From Gordionus sp. m RMFG-2023 (taxonomy: Eukaryota > Nematomorpha > Gordioida > Chordodea > Parachordodidae), in contig NC_088775.1 in the NCBI RefSeq assembly GCF_954871325.1, forward strand, positions 66,627,561-66,691,560: DNA of 64,000 nt, in the 5' to 3' direction. Under the pieces are notes generated by a model that was given only the letters and a program-made list of their open reading frames with translations, did not search any database and was not told the DNA's origin. The position numbers were made by a program, and so were the translations under genes. This document shows positions 1-10,149 of this stretch, in pieces. Each line of letters begins with the position of its first letter. Positions within the stretch are counted from its first letter, which is position 1.

Positions 1-938
1 ATATTATTGATTCTTTAAATTACCATATTATCAAGAACGATTGGACAAAATTATTCAATTAAAATAATTTGAGAAAAAAAAACAAAATGGTAACTTAAGC
101 TATTTTACTATTTACCCGAAACAGACTCACAGTCGGCATGAGCGAGGGCCGCCAAATTTTGTTTCTTGTTCGATTTAATGAAAAAAATATGCAAATTTTA
201 ATATTTTTAAAAAAATTAATACTTTACTACTAAAATAGTCAAAGGAAAAGATGGCCATATTCTGAACCCAGGTCGATAATTCATTTTGCGCACATAATGT
301 TAAAATGGCATTCGTTTCATTTAGGCCAAAAAAAAATTTTTTAAATAAATCGTTTAATACAATTTTAAAAAAAAGAAAAAGATTTGACATTTCGCCATAT
401 CTTGCCAACCCCTTCACGCACAGAAATTTATGTCCAAAATCCGATTAGGTAAATTTTTTTATTGAAAATAATGAAAATTTATAGCAAAAATCTCATATAA
501 TTTCGTTATAATGTTATTTTTATTTCATAAGATATTATAAAAATTAAAATGGGACAAGACATCTGCTATCCCACTGTGCATATAAAAATATTTATGATTT
601 ATTATTTTTTCTTCACGCTATTTTATTGTAATATATACTCTTTAATATATTATATTTTAAAATATTTTATAAATTATTAATTAAATTTTTTAATCCTGTT
701 TTTTAAATTCAAATATATAAAATAAGGTTGAGTTACAAATAAGTATTTAGTATATTTATTTCAAAATTGCACACCAGTAACAAAAGATCTGCAATACCTG
801 ACACATCGGGTAACCTCTTTTTGGGCCAAACCAAAAAAAAATAAATGGACCAGGCCAGGTTAAGCAAAAATTGTTATCAATATATATATGATGAATTCTG
901 ATATTTCATAGAAGTAATTACTCCCCAAGATTATAAAT
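1..938. other. AT-rich DNA without a recognisable gene
   Basis: I see no coding signal here. The short open frames are low in complexity. Between about 770 and 880 there is a patch richer in G and C with the words GATCTGCA and CAGGCCAGG. It resembles the ends of the small hAT-type elements elsewhere in the window (for example at 40,413) and is probably a decayed copy that the neighbouring LTR element split. No matching duplication was found, so the limits are not fixed. Confidence 0.5.
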
Positions 939-1116
939 TGACATATTTACAATTTATTATATTTTAACTTTTTTAGTATATTTTTTAGTTCAGTTTATAT
1001 ACTTTTTACAAATCAATCTAAATACATCAATTAATTAACATACACAATTAACAATATATTTGAATACAATTTATCATATTATTAATTGCCTTTTGAGGTT
1101 AATTGATTGTATTACA
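939..1116 (-). repeat. 3' LTR of gypsy A1
   Basis: A 178-base terminal repeat that matches 5,099-5,268 apart from scattered differences. On the minus strand it is preceded by a purine tract (GGAGAGAATAGA). Plus-strand ends are TGACATATTTAC and TTACA. Confidence 0.9.
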
Positions 1117-1773
1117 TCTATTCTCTCCTTTCTCTCGAATTTACATTGCATAAATTGTTTTCTTATCCTTTTTGAATAACGGCTACCTGTACTTTCGTTC
1201 TCTACCACGGGTTGATCTGTACTGTCGATTTCCATCTTATCATTTATGCTAATATTTTTGGTTATTGAGTCTTGTATCGGATCAATGTCTTTAGTCATCG
1301 AGTCGTGCCTAGGATCAATGTTTTTGGAATTATAGTCTTGTATATGATCACTTTCATCCATTCTTGGTATAGTTTGCATCGTGTATACTTATTTTCCTTT
1401 CTCTCTATTTTTAAAATCGTAATCTTCGAACCTATGTTTTAACTAATTAATATGTATTCTCTATAACCCTAATTGAGTCTTAGCTAAAAATGTCATTGGT
1501 CCTGTTCTTTTAACGATGATACCTGGTATCCCAATATCATTTTTAAAATCTTTTGAATATATTTTCTCATTTATATTAAAAAAAACCTGGTAACTGGGGT
1601 ATGTATGGATGAGGATAAATTAATTTTATTAATTTTAGGGGTCCTATGGGTTGAAATTTAAGCATAATTGAACTTGGTGATTGTTTTGTGGTTATTTGTG
1701 GCGTATTTTGATAATTAAACAGATAATCTTGTATTTTATTATAATCATATGTTTTTTAAAAAATTTTTAAAGT

Positions 1774-3551
1774 TTATATTAACCGCTCCGCTTCTCCGTT
1801 GGTTCTAGGGTAGTACGGGGCACTATATACATTTCTAATTGATAATTGTTTGCAAAATAAACTGAATTCTCTACTTTGAAATGGGGGCCCATTATCCGTA
1901 ACACTCGTATTGGGGTAACCGAAAATAGCAAAAAGTCTTAACAATATCTTTCTTACTTCTGTAAAAGTATTTGTCGACAGTTTTTGTATTTCAGGCCATT
2001 TACTAAAACTATCTATTATTACTAGATATAAATCTCCGTTAATTGATCCGGCAAAATCTAAATGAATTCCCATGGTTCATTTGCAGAGGGACATTTCCCT
2101 ATAATCGTTTTACCGCCAGGGTTATTTGTTTGACATAATTCACAATACCATGTATTTCGATGTCTTCGTTAATATTCGGCCACCAAACGTTTTCTTGGGC
2201 CAATAATTTTGTTTTAGTATAACCCTCATGCCCCATATGTAAAAAAGATAAAATATTTACTTGTATTTTTTTTGGAATTATGGTTCTTAATTCCCATAAT
2301 ATACACCCTGCCTCCATCGTGAGTTCATTTCGGCGCTGGAAAAACGGTTTTAAATTTTCCTCTATTATCTTCTGCCACCCACTTGCAAAGTACCGTGATA
2401 CATTTGATAATATCGGGTCATTTCTTGTGTGTGATTTTATATCTAAGGCTGAAATAAATTGTGGAATATCCGATACTATTAAATTAATATCTAACTATTC
2501 CCAAGCAGATGGTTTACCCTCAATTGGGGACATTACTATTTTTTTCGTCCCTCGAAGTTGCAATTCATAATCATAATTTGCTAGTAGTAATGATCATCAT
2601 ATTAATCTTGATACATATCTGTTATTCTTTTAGTGAATTAAGTAACGATATAAGTGGTTTATGATCAGTGATTATAGTAAAATGTTACCAATTAAATATT
2701 TTAAATTTAATTCCAAATATAATGGTTAAAGCCTCGTGCTCTATCTGACTAATTCCGTTCGGCAGCATTTTATGTTCGAGACGCGAATCCAATTGGTTTA
2801 TCCTCATTGTTAATGATATGAGATAGAAATACTCCTATTCCATGTTGGGACGCATCAGCAGCAAGAATTATCGGTTTTTCCGGATTATAATGTGTTAAAA
2901 TTGGTGCTTTTGATATTAATTTTTTAAATTTATTAATTACTTTTGTTTCATTCTCTGTCCATTTCCATGGCACATTTTTCCTTAAAAGCCTATATAACGG
3001 AGCGTCAATGTCGAAAAATTATTATAAATTTTTGATAATAATTAATTATACCGATAAAAACTTATAATTCTTTAACGTTTTTTGGTAACGGTGCGTCTAA
3101 AATTGCATTGGCATTCTTATTTGTTGTTGTGATTCCCTCTTAGCTAATGGCATGACCTAAGATTTCAATCTTTTCTTTAAAAAAATTACATCTTTTAGAT
3201 TTAATTTCATACCTTTTATTTCAAGCGTCTTTAATATATTTATCAAATTTTTTTATGAATCTCAATTGATTCCTCAGTAATAATTGTCCAAATACACCGC
3301 TACCCCAGGTAGTCCTTTTAATAACGAATCCATTGCTTGTTGAAAATGGTTGGCGCTGAGATTACCCCAAACGGAAGTCGTGTGAAGCGATACAATCCAC
3401 TTGGTGTGTTGATCACTAACAGCTTTTTTGCCTCCTCATCTAGCACTATTTGAAAATAAGCTTCTGATAGATCTAATACCTTATATTTTGATCCATTACC
3501 TAATGTGGCTAATAATTCATTAATTCTAGGTATAGGATAATTATTAATCAA
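1774..3551 (-). pseudogene. pol remnant of gypsy A1 (RT, RNase H, integrase)
   Basis: Pieces in family order on the minus strand: a reverse-transcriptase segment (3,318-3,551, with YKVLDLSEAYFQI), an RNase H start (2,770-2,973, with ILAADASQHGIG), the integrase zinc-binding region (around 2,150-2,300) and the integrase core (1,774-2,073, with DNGPPFQS and NGEAERL). A C-terminal tail follows at 1,074-1,379. Broken in several places. Confidence 0.9.
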
Positions 3552-4040
3552 AATATATGCATTACCCGTCTGTCGGAAATCACCGCAAATTCGTAAGGAT
3601 CCATCTTTTTCCAGGGATCGGTGAAGCGATATTCGAGTATTTTAGCTTTTTTAAAACTCCCATGGATTCCAGTCTTTATAATTCCGTTTCTAGTTTTGTC
3701 TTCCACGCATATGGTATCGGTCTACATTGAAACATTGAAAATTGGGGTTGGGTTTTACCGATAAGCTCGCTTTAAACTTTTTTAGTAAACCTATTTCTTA
3801 GTAAATAATGATGAAAATTATTTTTCAATATCCTCCCAAACCTCATTCATTGTATTATTGATTTATTATTATTAACTTTAATCTGTTTATTAAATTTCTA
3901 CCAATCAAATTAATACCATTGTTTACAATTATAAATTCATGATATATAATTTTATTCTTATAATTAATGGGTAATACACATTTGCCTATAATATCGATCA
4001 TTATATTATTATAAGAATTTAAAATCATATCCGTTTTTTT

Positions 4041-4589
4041 TTATTTGGTAACATCAACGTCTTCTATATTGAAAAAGGAGACTGCCGATCCTGTGTCAAT
4101 TAAAAAATTAATATATATTTTATCTATCAATAATTTCACCTCAAATTTTTTTCGCGACTCCTCTGGAGAATCCCAATCCTCAAAACTTTCTTGCTCCTTA
4201 TCTGCGATATCTATCGTTCGAATATATTCTTTTTTACCACGATTCCTACTGCATACTTTCTGCAGATGTCTTTTTATTCCACAGTTACGACAAATAGTAT
4301 CTAAATTTAGGCAATTTGTTTTTAAATGGTTTTCTAATCCACAACAATAACAAATAATTTTTGAAACTGGTTTATACTTATTATACTGTTCCCTTGTTAT
4401 TGTTGATATTTTATTTATCTCCTTTCCTGCAGATAATTTTTCATATGAAATCATTTCTGTTGTATCCATTGAAGTAGCGATTTGTACAGCCTTTTCCCAT
4501 GTCAAGTCCGGTGTGTTGATTAATTTCATTAATATTTTTTCATTAGTAATTCCCAACACTAGTTTATCTCGCAATACTGTATTATACAT
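4041..4589 (-). pseudogene. gag zinc-knuckle and protease part of gypsy A1
   Basis: The coding remnant has two CCHC-type zinc knuckles (the first reads C-x2-C-x4-H-x4-C, around 4,300-4,350) followed by an aspartic protease start with the catalytic DTG triad (LIDTGSA, near 4,080). The arrangement is standard for Ty3/gypsy gag-pol. The element is a fossil, and this piece is part of a broken polyprotein. Confidence 0.9.
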
Positions 4590-4906
4590 ATCTTTAAAAT
4601 CACATGTTTTATCTTATTTATTTATATATTCTGTAATTGTTTCTCCTTTTTCTTGTTCTGTAAAAAAATAATATCTCTCTAGCATAGAATTTGTTTTCTT
4701 CGATATTTCATCATATGATATTTTATCTAATGTCTTTGGCAAACATAAAGTAAATAATTTTGAATAAACCTCTAGTCCAATATTTGCTAATAAAAATGAT
4801 TTTTTGCCTTATATTTTGGCTATTTTAAAAATGAATTCCATTTTTGATTATAAACTTCCATATCGCACTCCATTCTATTAAATTTTTCCATTTGAAACTG
4901 CGCCAA

Positions 4907-5268
4907 TGACATATTTACAATTTATTATATTTTAACTATTTTATTGCATTTTTTAGTTCAACTTTTTACAAATCAATCTAAATACATCAATTAATTAGCA
5001 TAGACAATTAACAATATATTTGAATACAATTTATCATATTATTAATTGCCTTTATCGCACTCCATTCTATTAAATTTTTCCATTTGAAACTGCGCCAATG
5101 AGATATTTACAATTTATTATATTTTATCTTTTTTATTATATTTTTTAGTTCAACTTTTTACAAATCAATCTAAATACATCAATTAATTAACATAGACAAT
5201 TAACACTATACTTGAATACAATTTATAATATTATTAATTGCTTTTTGAGGTTAATTGATTCTATTACA
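4907..5268 (-). repeat. 5' LTR of gypsy A1 with an extra tandem LTR-leader copy
   Basis: The full LTR is 5,099-5,268. Directly inside it, most of the LTR plus the adjoining leader and gag-start region (about 190 bases) occurs a second time, with LTR sequence at 4,907-5,053 and the leader words near 4,862-4,906 repeated at 5,054-5,098. Such a partial LTR-leader duplication is absent from the sister element at 44,513-48,747. Confidence 0.85.
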
Positions 5269-5273
5269 TAAAT

Positions 5274-5687
5274 TGTTGCTTTTTTGGTGTTCAACAACAT
5301 ATATTTTGGTTTAGGCCTTGTATTTAAAAGAAATTATAAACAGGGCCTGGTAACCTTAGTAAAAATTGGAAACTGGGCAGGGCATTAAAAATTCCTACCA
5401 GGGTTGGAAGGGCTTGAAAATTTTTCCATTTGCAACCTCTGCTAGTTATTAGAAATATATTGTTACCTTGTGAAAAAGGGACCACAATACTTTCTATTCA
5501 AAAAAAAATACTTCTTTTTATCAATTTTTTTTCCCATAGATAATAAAAATAAAATTACATAAAATGAATATATTATAGATAAGTTTTTTTATAATAATTT
5601 TTTTAATTTTAACATAAATTAATTTTCAAAATTTTGATCAGATAAAACAAGAGCACTTAGTGATCACAAAATAGATAAACATCTTAC
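5274..5687. other. Decayed repeat, no clear gene
   Basis: The right flank of gypsy A1. Bases 5,300-5,450 carry words such as GGGCCTGGTAACC and TTGCAACCTCTGCTA that look like the end of a small hAT-type repeat and pair loosely with the patch at 770-880. From 5,450 to 5,687 only AT-rich DNA is visible. Later exons of the beta-PIX-like gene should lie on this side, but I could not find them. Confidence 0.4.
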
Positions 5688-5756
5688 TTGTTATCTTTTA
5701 AAACAAGTAATGAATGGTGTTTCCCAAAAAAGGTAATGCTATTAGTAACAATATTT
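5688..5756 (-). CDS. Possible fourth exon of the beta-PIX-like gene
   Basis: On the minus strand this segment has an AG acceptor just above 5,756 and a GTAAGA donor just below 5,688. Its phase fits the donor of the exon ending at 5,895, giving an uninterrupted 23-residue frame that ends HHSLLVLKDN. This weakly resembles the DH-domain stretch around 'NHPSAVNVL' in animal PIX proteins. About 20 residues expected before it are missing, so another small exon may lie between, or this may be chance. Confidence 0.35.
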
Positions 5757-5894
5757 CTTTAAAAATAAATTGTAAACATATAAGAAATTTTACACTAGAT
5801 AATTTTTACCATCTTTATACCCTTTAAAGTCAATATGTAAATTTTTTATTAAAACATAAATTTTACAATAGGTTTAAAAAGATTTTATGCTTAC

Positions 5895-6539
5895 TCTGTG
5901 ACATATTTCAGTAAATTTAAAAGCTTTGAATGAAATATTGCAATATGTTCTAGGTTTGAAAGGATACAATAATATTCCAGTATAGTCATAATTTTTGCAC
6001 CATGTAATGGTCGCAAATATTTTCTTAGCAACTCGTGAATGTCATTCACGTGGTTAGTCTCATGATCTACAGCATTTTGAATGACCTTAAATATTTGTAA
6101 CATTATATGCATCTATTATTCTACCATTGAGTGAAAAGAAATATTTGTTTGACTTGGCTTAATGTGAATATATATATCTAGTTTATTAAATTTTTTAAGA
6201 TAATATTATTTTATCTGCAAATATTCAATACCCAAATTATTAATTGATTCATCATTATCTATTATCTCAACATAATTACATGGAAACCAACCAATTTTTG
6301 AGGACAAAGAGCCTTCCCACCAATCTTTTGGATCACTTTCATAAATATTTATTTCTTTATCACATACTAGAGTAGGAGCTTGAGTAATAGTGATGATATC
6401 CCCTTTAAGAAAGCTTAACTATATCATGAAACTATAAGAGAAATATCATTTTATAAACTTCGTCATTATTTTTTCCTTTAAAACTATACAAAGCTTTAGC
6501 TCTAATAATATTTTTTGTAAAATCCTTGTTTATTACCAT
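5895..6539 (-). CDS. Beta-PIX / ARHGEF7-like Rho guanine-nucleotide exchange factor (5' part)
   Basis: Exons on the minus strand: 6,459-6,539 (ATG at 6,539; 27 codons), 6,232-6,418, and 5,895-6,112. The first intron, 6,419-6,458, is only 40 bases, GT to AG. Exons 1-2 encode an SH3 domain: ALYSF, then SFLKGDIITI, then DWWEGSL and GWFPCNYVEII, which are the peptide-binding aromatic and PNY-type positions. Exon 3 encodes the start of a DH (RhoGEF) domain whose LRKYLRPL and ILSNLEHI parallel 'LSTYLRPL' and 'LMGNLEEI' of vertebrate beta-PIX. SH3 directly followed by DH is the PIX order. PIX proteins activate Rac/Cdc42 and bind PAK and GIT at adhesions. The donor of exon 2 is inferred. Catalytic DH helices, PH domain and the GIT-binding tail are not seen here. 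The start codon lies 37 bases from a Harbinger transposon. Confidence 0.8.
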
Positions 6540-6576
6540 ATTAGTTACATATGTTTTAAAGGAATGTATGAAATAA
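6540..6576. promoter_or_regulatory. Native spacer piece upstream of the beta-PIX-like start
   Basis: Thirty-seven bases between the start codon and the Harbinger element, including one copy of its TAA target (6,574-6,576). With 8,408-8,451, 35,837-35,966 and 38,435-38,502 it forms what seems to be the original spacer between two divergent genes. No promoter motif can be assigned. Confidence 0.5.
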
Positions 6577-6776
6577 GGGAGCATTCACAGTAGAGAGCGG
6601 CAGCGACACGACAAACACAACACGACATTAAACGACAGAGGAGCTGATGTGTCGTAAGCGACATAGCATTCATAGTAGTTGCGATAAGCATATTTTTATT
6701 TTTTTTAAAAAAAGGTATCTATACAACTTTAAAATTATTCTTATTATATCCTTATATGAAAAGGAGAAAAAATAAT

Positions 6777-7134
6777 ATGAACGTTAGAAAAGAAGAGGAA
6801 GGAGAATTCTCAGTACTATACAAAAAACTTATAAATAATCCATCCCACATCAGTATAAGAAAAATTGATGATAAGTTAATATTGATTTTATTTTATTTAA
6901 TCAAAATTGCTTAGATATTAGGGAACATGATCTATCCATCGCCTTTCAAGGGCAGAAGAATGGTGGAATGCACTTTTGGTATATTGGCAACTAAATGGTG
7001 TATTCTTAATCGAGCCTTGGATACCAATGTCACCAATAGTGAAACAATTATAAAAACTTATGCACTATTACACAATTTGGTTATTGATAAAGAAAACATA
7101 GATATCCAACCCCAAGGATACTCAAGATCCTAAA
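6777..7134 (+). pseudogene. Harbinger transposase, internally deleted
   Basis: An N-terminal piece (about 6,777-6,914, with GEFSVLYKKL) resembles the start of PIF/ALP1-type nucleases. A C-terminal piece (6,927-7,134) has RRMVECTFGILATKWCIL, the conserved block around the last acidic catalytic residue of the DDE_4 family. The region with the first two acidic residues is missing, so it cannot be active. Confidence 0.85.
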
Positions 7135-7437
7135 CAAAATAATTATTTATGGAATCCTCAGTCTATAAAAAAAACCTCAAAGGTTTCTAAAGATTTAGAG
7201 TGCCTTTTCTGAATATTTTTATAGAAATATTTTATCATAATAAATTTTAAAACTATTACTCCATTTTTTTTATAATGATTATTAATTATTTATTAAAAAG
7301 AAAGTTTATTTATTATATGTGTCTTAAATATGATTAAAATAATATAAGAGCTATTCAAAGAAAAAATAACATGGCAATATAATAATATTTTTTATACATA
7401 ATCAATTTCATAATTTAACAATAAATCAAAAATAATT

Positions 7438-8226
7438 TTAATAAGTTTTTCTTTCCCCTCTCAAATCTTTTTCAAAGGTTTGCCCAAGCATAACATTGAT
7501 CCAAGAGTTTGTTGATAATCTATTTTCTTTTATTTTTTCTATTTCAAGAATTTGCTCAAATAGATCTAGTTTAAAATTATAAATATATTTACAAATGCAA
7601 ATTACCTTGATCAATATCCCTCTTTTTAATTAATTTTTTGCAAGATAAATTTGATCCTATACCAGTTGATGGTGATGCTAAATATATATAATATTATTTA
7701 TACAAAATATGATTATCATCATTCCTTAAAATTGTAGCTTTACAACTTGTCTCTATGCAGGGGATTTCAATGGCTATGTATTAATATAATCTTAAGAAAA
7801 ATTAGTATATTTACCATCTTCATATTGATAATTTTCATTACCACTCATTTGCTCATACATTGCTCTAGAGATATTTGCTTCATCGATTTTAGATATAACA
7901 GGCTTTGTTTTTTTTTTCAAATTGGAATACTGAATCCTTGGCTCTATAGTTTTTATGTTCCCTCATAAAGCAATCTCTTAGATTTTTCCATGCTGATTTG
8001 GCCATCTCTACTGCAAAAGAAAAATATTTCAAATTAATATATTCTTTAATTACCTGTCTTATTATTTTTCAGCTGATGGTATCTGATGGAGTTAATCAAA
8101 TCTTCTTTTTTGATTTTCTATAAAATTATTAACATAATATTTATTTATATTCTAATATATATATATATAACATTTATTATTTTTAGCATTTCAAAAATTT
8201 ACTTGCAAATTTTCTTTTTCGGCCAT
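7438..8226 (-). CDS. MADF/Myb-like accessory protein of the Harbinger element
   Basis: Minus strand, probable ATG at 8,226 and stop at 7,438-7,440, with several small AT-rich introns. A first exon MAEKENLQ is followed by KKEDLINSIRYHQL and then AWKNLRDCFMREHKNY, the tryptophan-rich core of a MADF domain. The C-terminal part ends near LGQTFEKDLRGERK. MADF or Myb proteins of Harbinger elements bind the element ends and carry the transposase into the nucleus. Exon limits are inferred by eye, and the region between the two MADF halves looks shorter than usual. Whether it is still functional is unclear. Confidence 0.7.
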
Positions 8227-8889
8227 ATTGAAGTTATGTCGTTTTGAAAAAAAAACAAATGATTTGTAACTTGATTTCTATGTTTAATGCGACAAATTTG
8301 GCAAGAATGTCGTGTCGCGTCGCAAAAGCTCACTATGAATAGTCATTAGTAATTACATATATTTGTTTTTTGCCGTGTCGCTGTCGCTCTCTACTGTGAA
8401 TGCACCCTAAGTTACCTAACGGCTGATGCTAAAACGTGGTTGTGTCCCCTCTAGAGGTGGGCGCGGGCCGTAAAATTACGCGTGCATCGTGTCACGGTGG
8501 CTCACGGCATGAGTGTGAACAATTTTTAAATTCTAAGGCGTGAATGGCTTTCCCAAAATTTTACCCGGGCGTGATCGGGCGTGATTCCCGTGAATCACGA
8601 AAATTTTTATTTTTACAATTATTTTTTTATAAATATAAATATAAATTTGCAATTTTATAATTATATTATATATTTCCTTATTTAATTTAGTTCTTTCTTA
8701 AAAAAATAATTTATGAAGACTCAATATCTTCCGCATTTTATGAACAACATCCGGTATTATTTCGTTAATTCTATTTTCTTTTTATGTTTAGGTGTTTTTT
8801 ATCGCGAGACTTTATACTAAATTTTGCTTAAAAGCCTAGTCTATTTAATTTTATAAGAATACACAGAAGTAGAAAATTATTTAAATAAA

Positions 8890-9530
8890 TATATAGTTGA
8901 CTGATAACGGAGCAAATCTTATAAGTGCTTTCAAAGATGGCGAAACGCTAGCATGTATATGCAATATACTAAATATTGTGTATTATATTTTTGACAACTG
9001 TTTAACTGAAATAGCCTTAAATATAAATGGTGTAAAAAAATAGTACAATATTTCAAACAATCTACAGCTAATAGCAAACTAAGCCACACTCTTAAACAAG
9101 ATGTAATAACGAGATGGAACTCTGTATATATCATATCATGATACAGAGTTTCTTAAAATCATATTCTGAAATACAGGTGTACTTGTTTAGCAAGCATGAA
9201 TTAAATTGATTAACCACAATTGATATCAGCATCATATGCGAGTTAGATATATTTTTCAATATTTAAAGAATGCTCGAATAATCTGAGAGCAGATTCTCGT
9301 CCCACAATAAATGAAGTTTATCTATGTAAATAAAAATGAGTAAATTTTGTTAACCTTCTGAATGTGATACAATAATAATCAAAACCTTAAAATACCGAAC
9401 AAGATTTATTTTAAAAGAAAGATTTATTATGCAGCCACTACATAAGGTAGGCTTAATTCTAGATCCGAATTCCGAAAGACTTAAGTTTTTAATAGAAGAA
9501 AAGGATGATATAAACAATCTTAAAAATGCT
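8890..9530 (+). pseudogene. hAT transposase, central part (big element)
   Basis: The plus strand reads LTDNGANLISAFKD, then CNILNIV, and near 9,093 a QDVITRWNS-like stretch. These are the conserved blocks around the second catalytic Asp and the TRWNS block of hAT enzymes. Stops and frame changes are frequent, so it is dead. Its C-terminus lies 24 kb away at 33,934-34,060. Confidence 0.75.
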
Positions 9531-9565
9531 AAATGATATAAAAATAAATGATATGCATATGTCGA

Positions 9566-9700
9566 TGCCAACTATCATTTATAACTTTCCTAACTTATCC
9601 TAAACTCATAAAAACCCGTATATTCTAAATGATCAATACCAACTATCATTTATAACTTTCCTAATTCATCCTACACTCATAAAAGACCGTATACTCTAAA
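9566..9700 (+). repeat. Two-copy tandem repeat, about 67 bases
   Basis: The words CAACTATCATTTATAACTTT and CATAAAAGACCGTATACTCT occur twice in a row with few differences, inside the decayed hAT transposase region. Confidence 0.8.
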
Positions 9701-9815
9701 TAAAAAATTTAGAGAATTTCTAGATGATTCTGATGTAGCTCAACATCACCGATGAAAGCTGTGAGGATGAACTTAAAAGATTCGTATAAGATAAATAACA
9801 AGACAATATTGTTGC

Positions 9816-10141
9816 TAGTTATCGTAATATATTTATTGTATGCCTTAAGAGAAAATTGACAGATATTCCAAGAGAAATTGCAGAGATTATTAGCAGAGTA
9901 ATATTTTGAAGAATTTAAATCTAAAAATAAAAATTTTAATAATTTTGTATAAATTGTCAAATTTGTCCACTTACTAATACTTCAATTAATTACCATTAAT
10001 TAATTCAATTCTTTATTAAAAATCAATTTCTAAACAAAAAAAAATCATGAACTTTTTAATAATTTGCGTTTTTATATATAAAAATTCGAAGTTCGTAATA
10101 TAATAATTTAATCTAACAAAAATTAAATGTCAAATATAATC
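9816..10141 (+). repeat. Long direct repeat, left copy (first part)
   Basis: Begins TAGTTATCGTAATATATTT and continues at 12,264-12,387 after a hAT insertion. Together the parts match 33,432-33,908 at roughly 95% by eye. The pair brackets about 21 kb of inserted DNA within the big hAT element. Confidence 0.85.
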
Positions 10142-10149
10142 ATATACAT

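Larger units (their letters stand above)
939..5268 (-). mobile_element. Ty3/gypsy LTR retrotransposon, older copy (A1)
   Basis: A 4.3-kb element reading leftward. Short LTRs start TG and end CA, at 939-1,116 and 5,099-5,268, and the element is flanked by the 5-base duplication TAAAT (934-938 and 5,269-5,273). In minus-strand order it holds gag with zinc knuckles, protease, reverse transcriptase, RNase H and integrase. A purine-rich tract lies beside the left LTR, and a TGGCGCAGT stretch that fits a tRNA primer site lies beside the right one. The two LTRs differ at several places and in length, so this is an old insertion. It is broken in many places. It is the same family as the element at 44,513-48,747. 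Confidence 0.93.
6577..8407. mobile_element. PIF/Harbinger DNA transposon, nearly whole ends
   Basis: Inverted ends begin GGGAGCATTCACAGTAGAG on the left and, reversed, GGGTGCATTCACAGTAGAG on the right, agreeing over more than 30 bases. The 3-base target duplication is TAA (6,574-6,576; 8,408-8,410), as expected for this superfamily. It carries the usual two genes facing each other: a transposase remnant (plus) and a MADF/Myb-like gene (minus). At 1.8 kb it is short for an autonomous element because the transposase has lost its middle. It sits 37 bases from the beta-PIX-like start codon. Confidence 0.93.
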
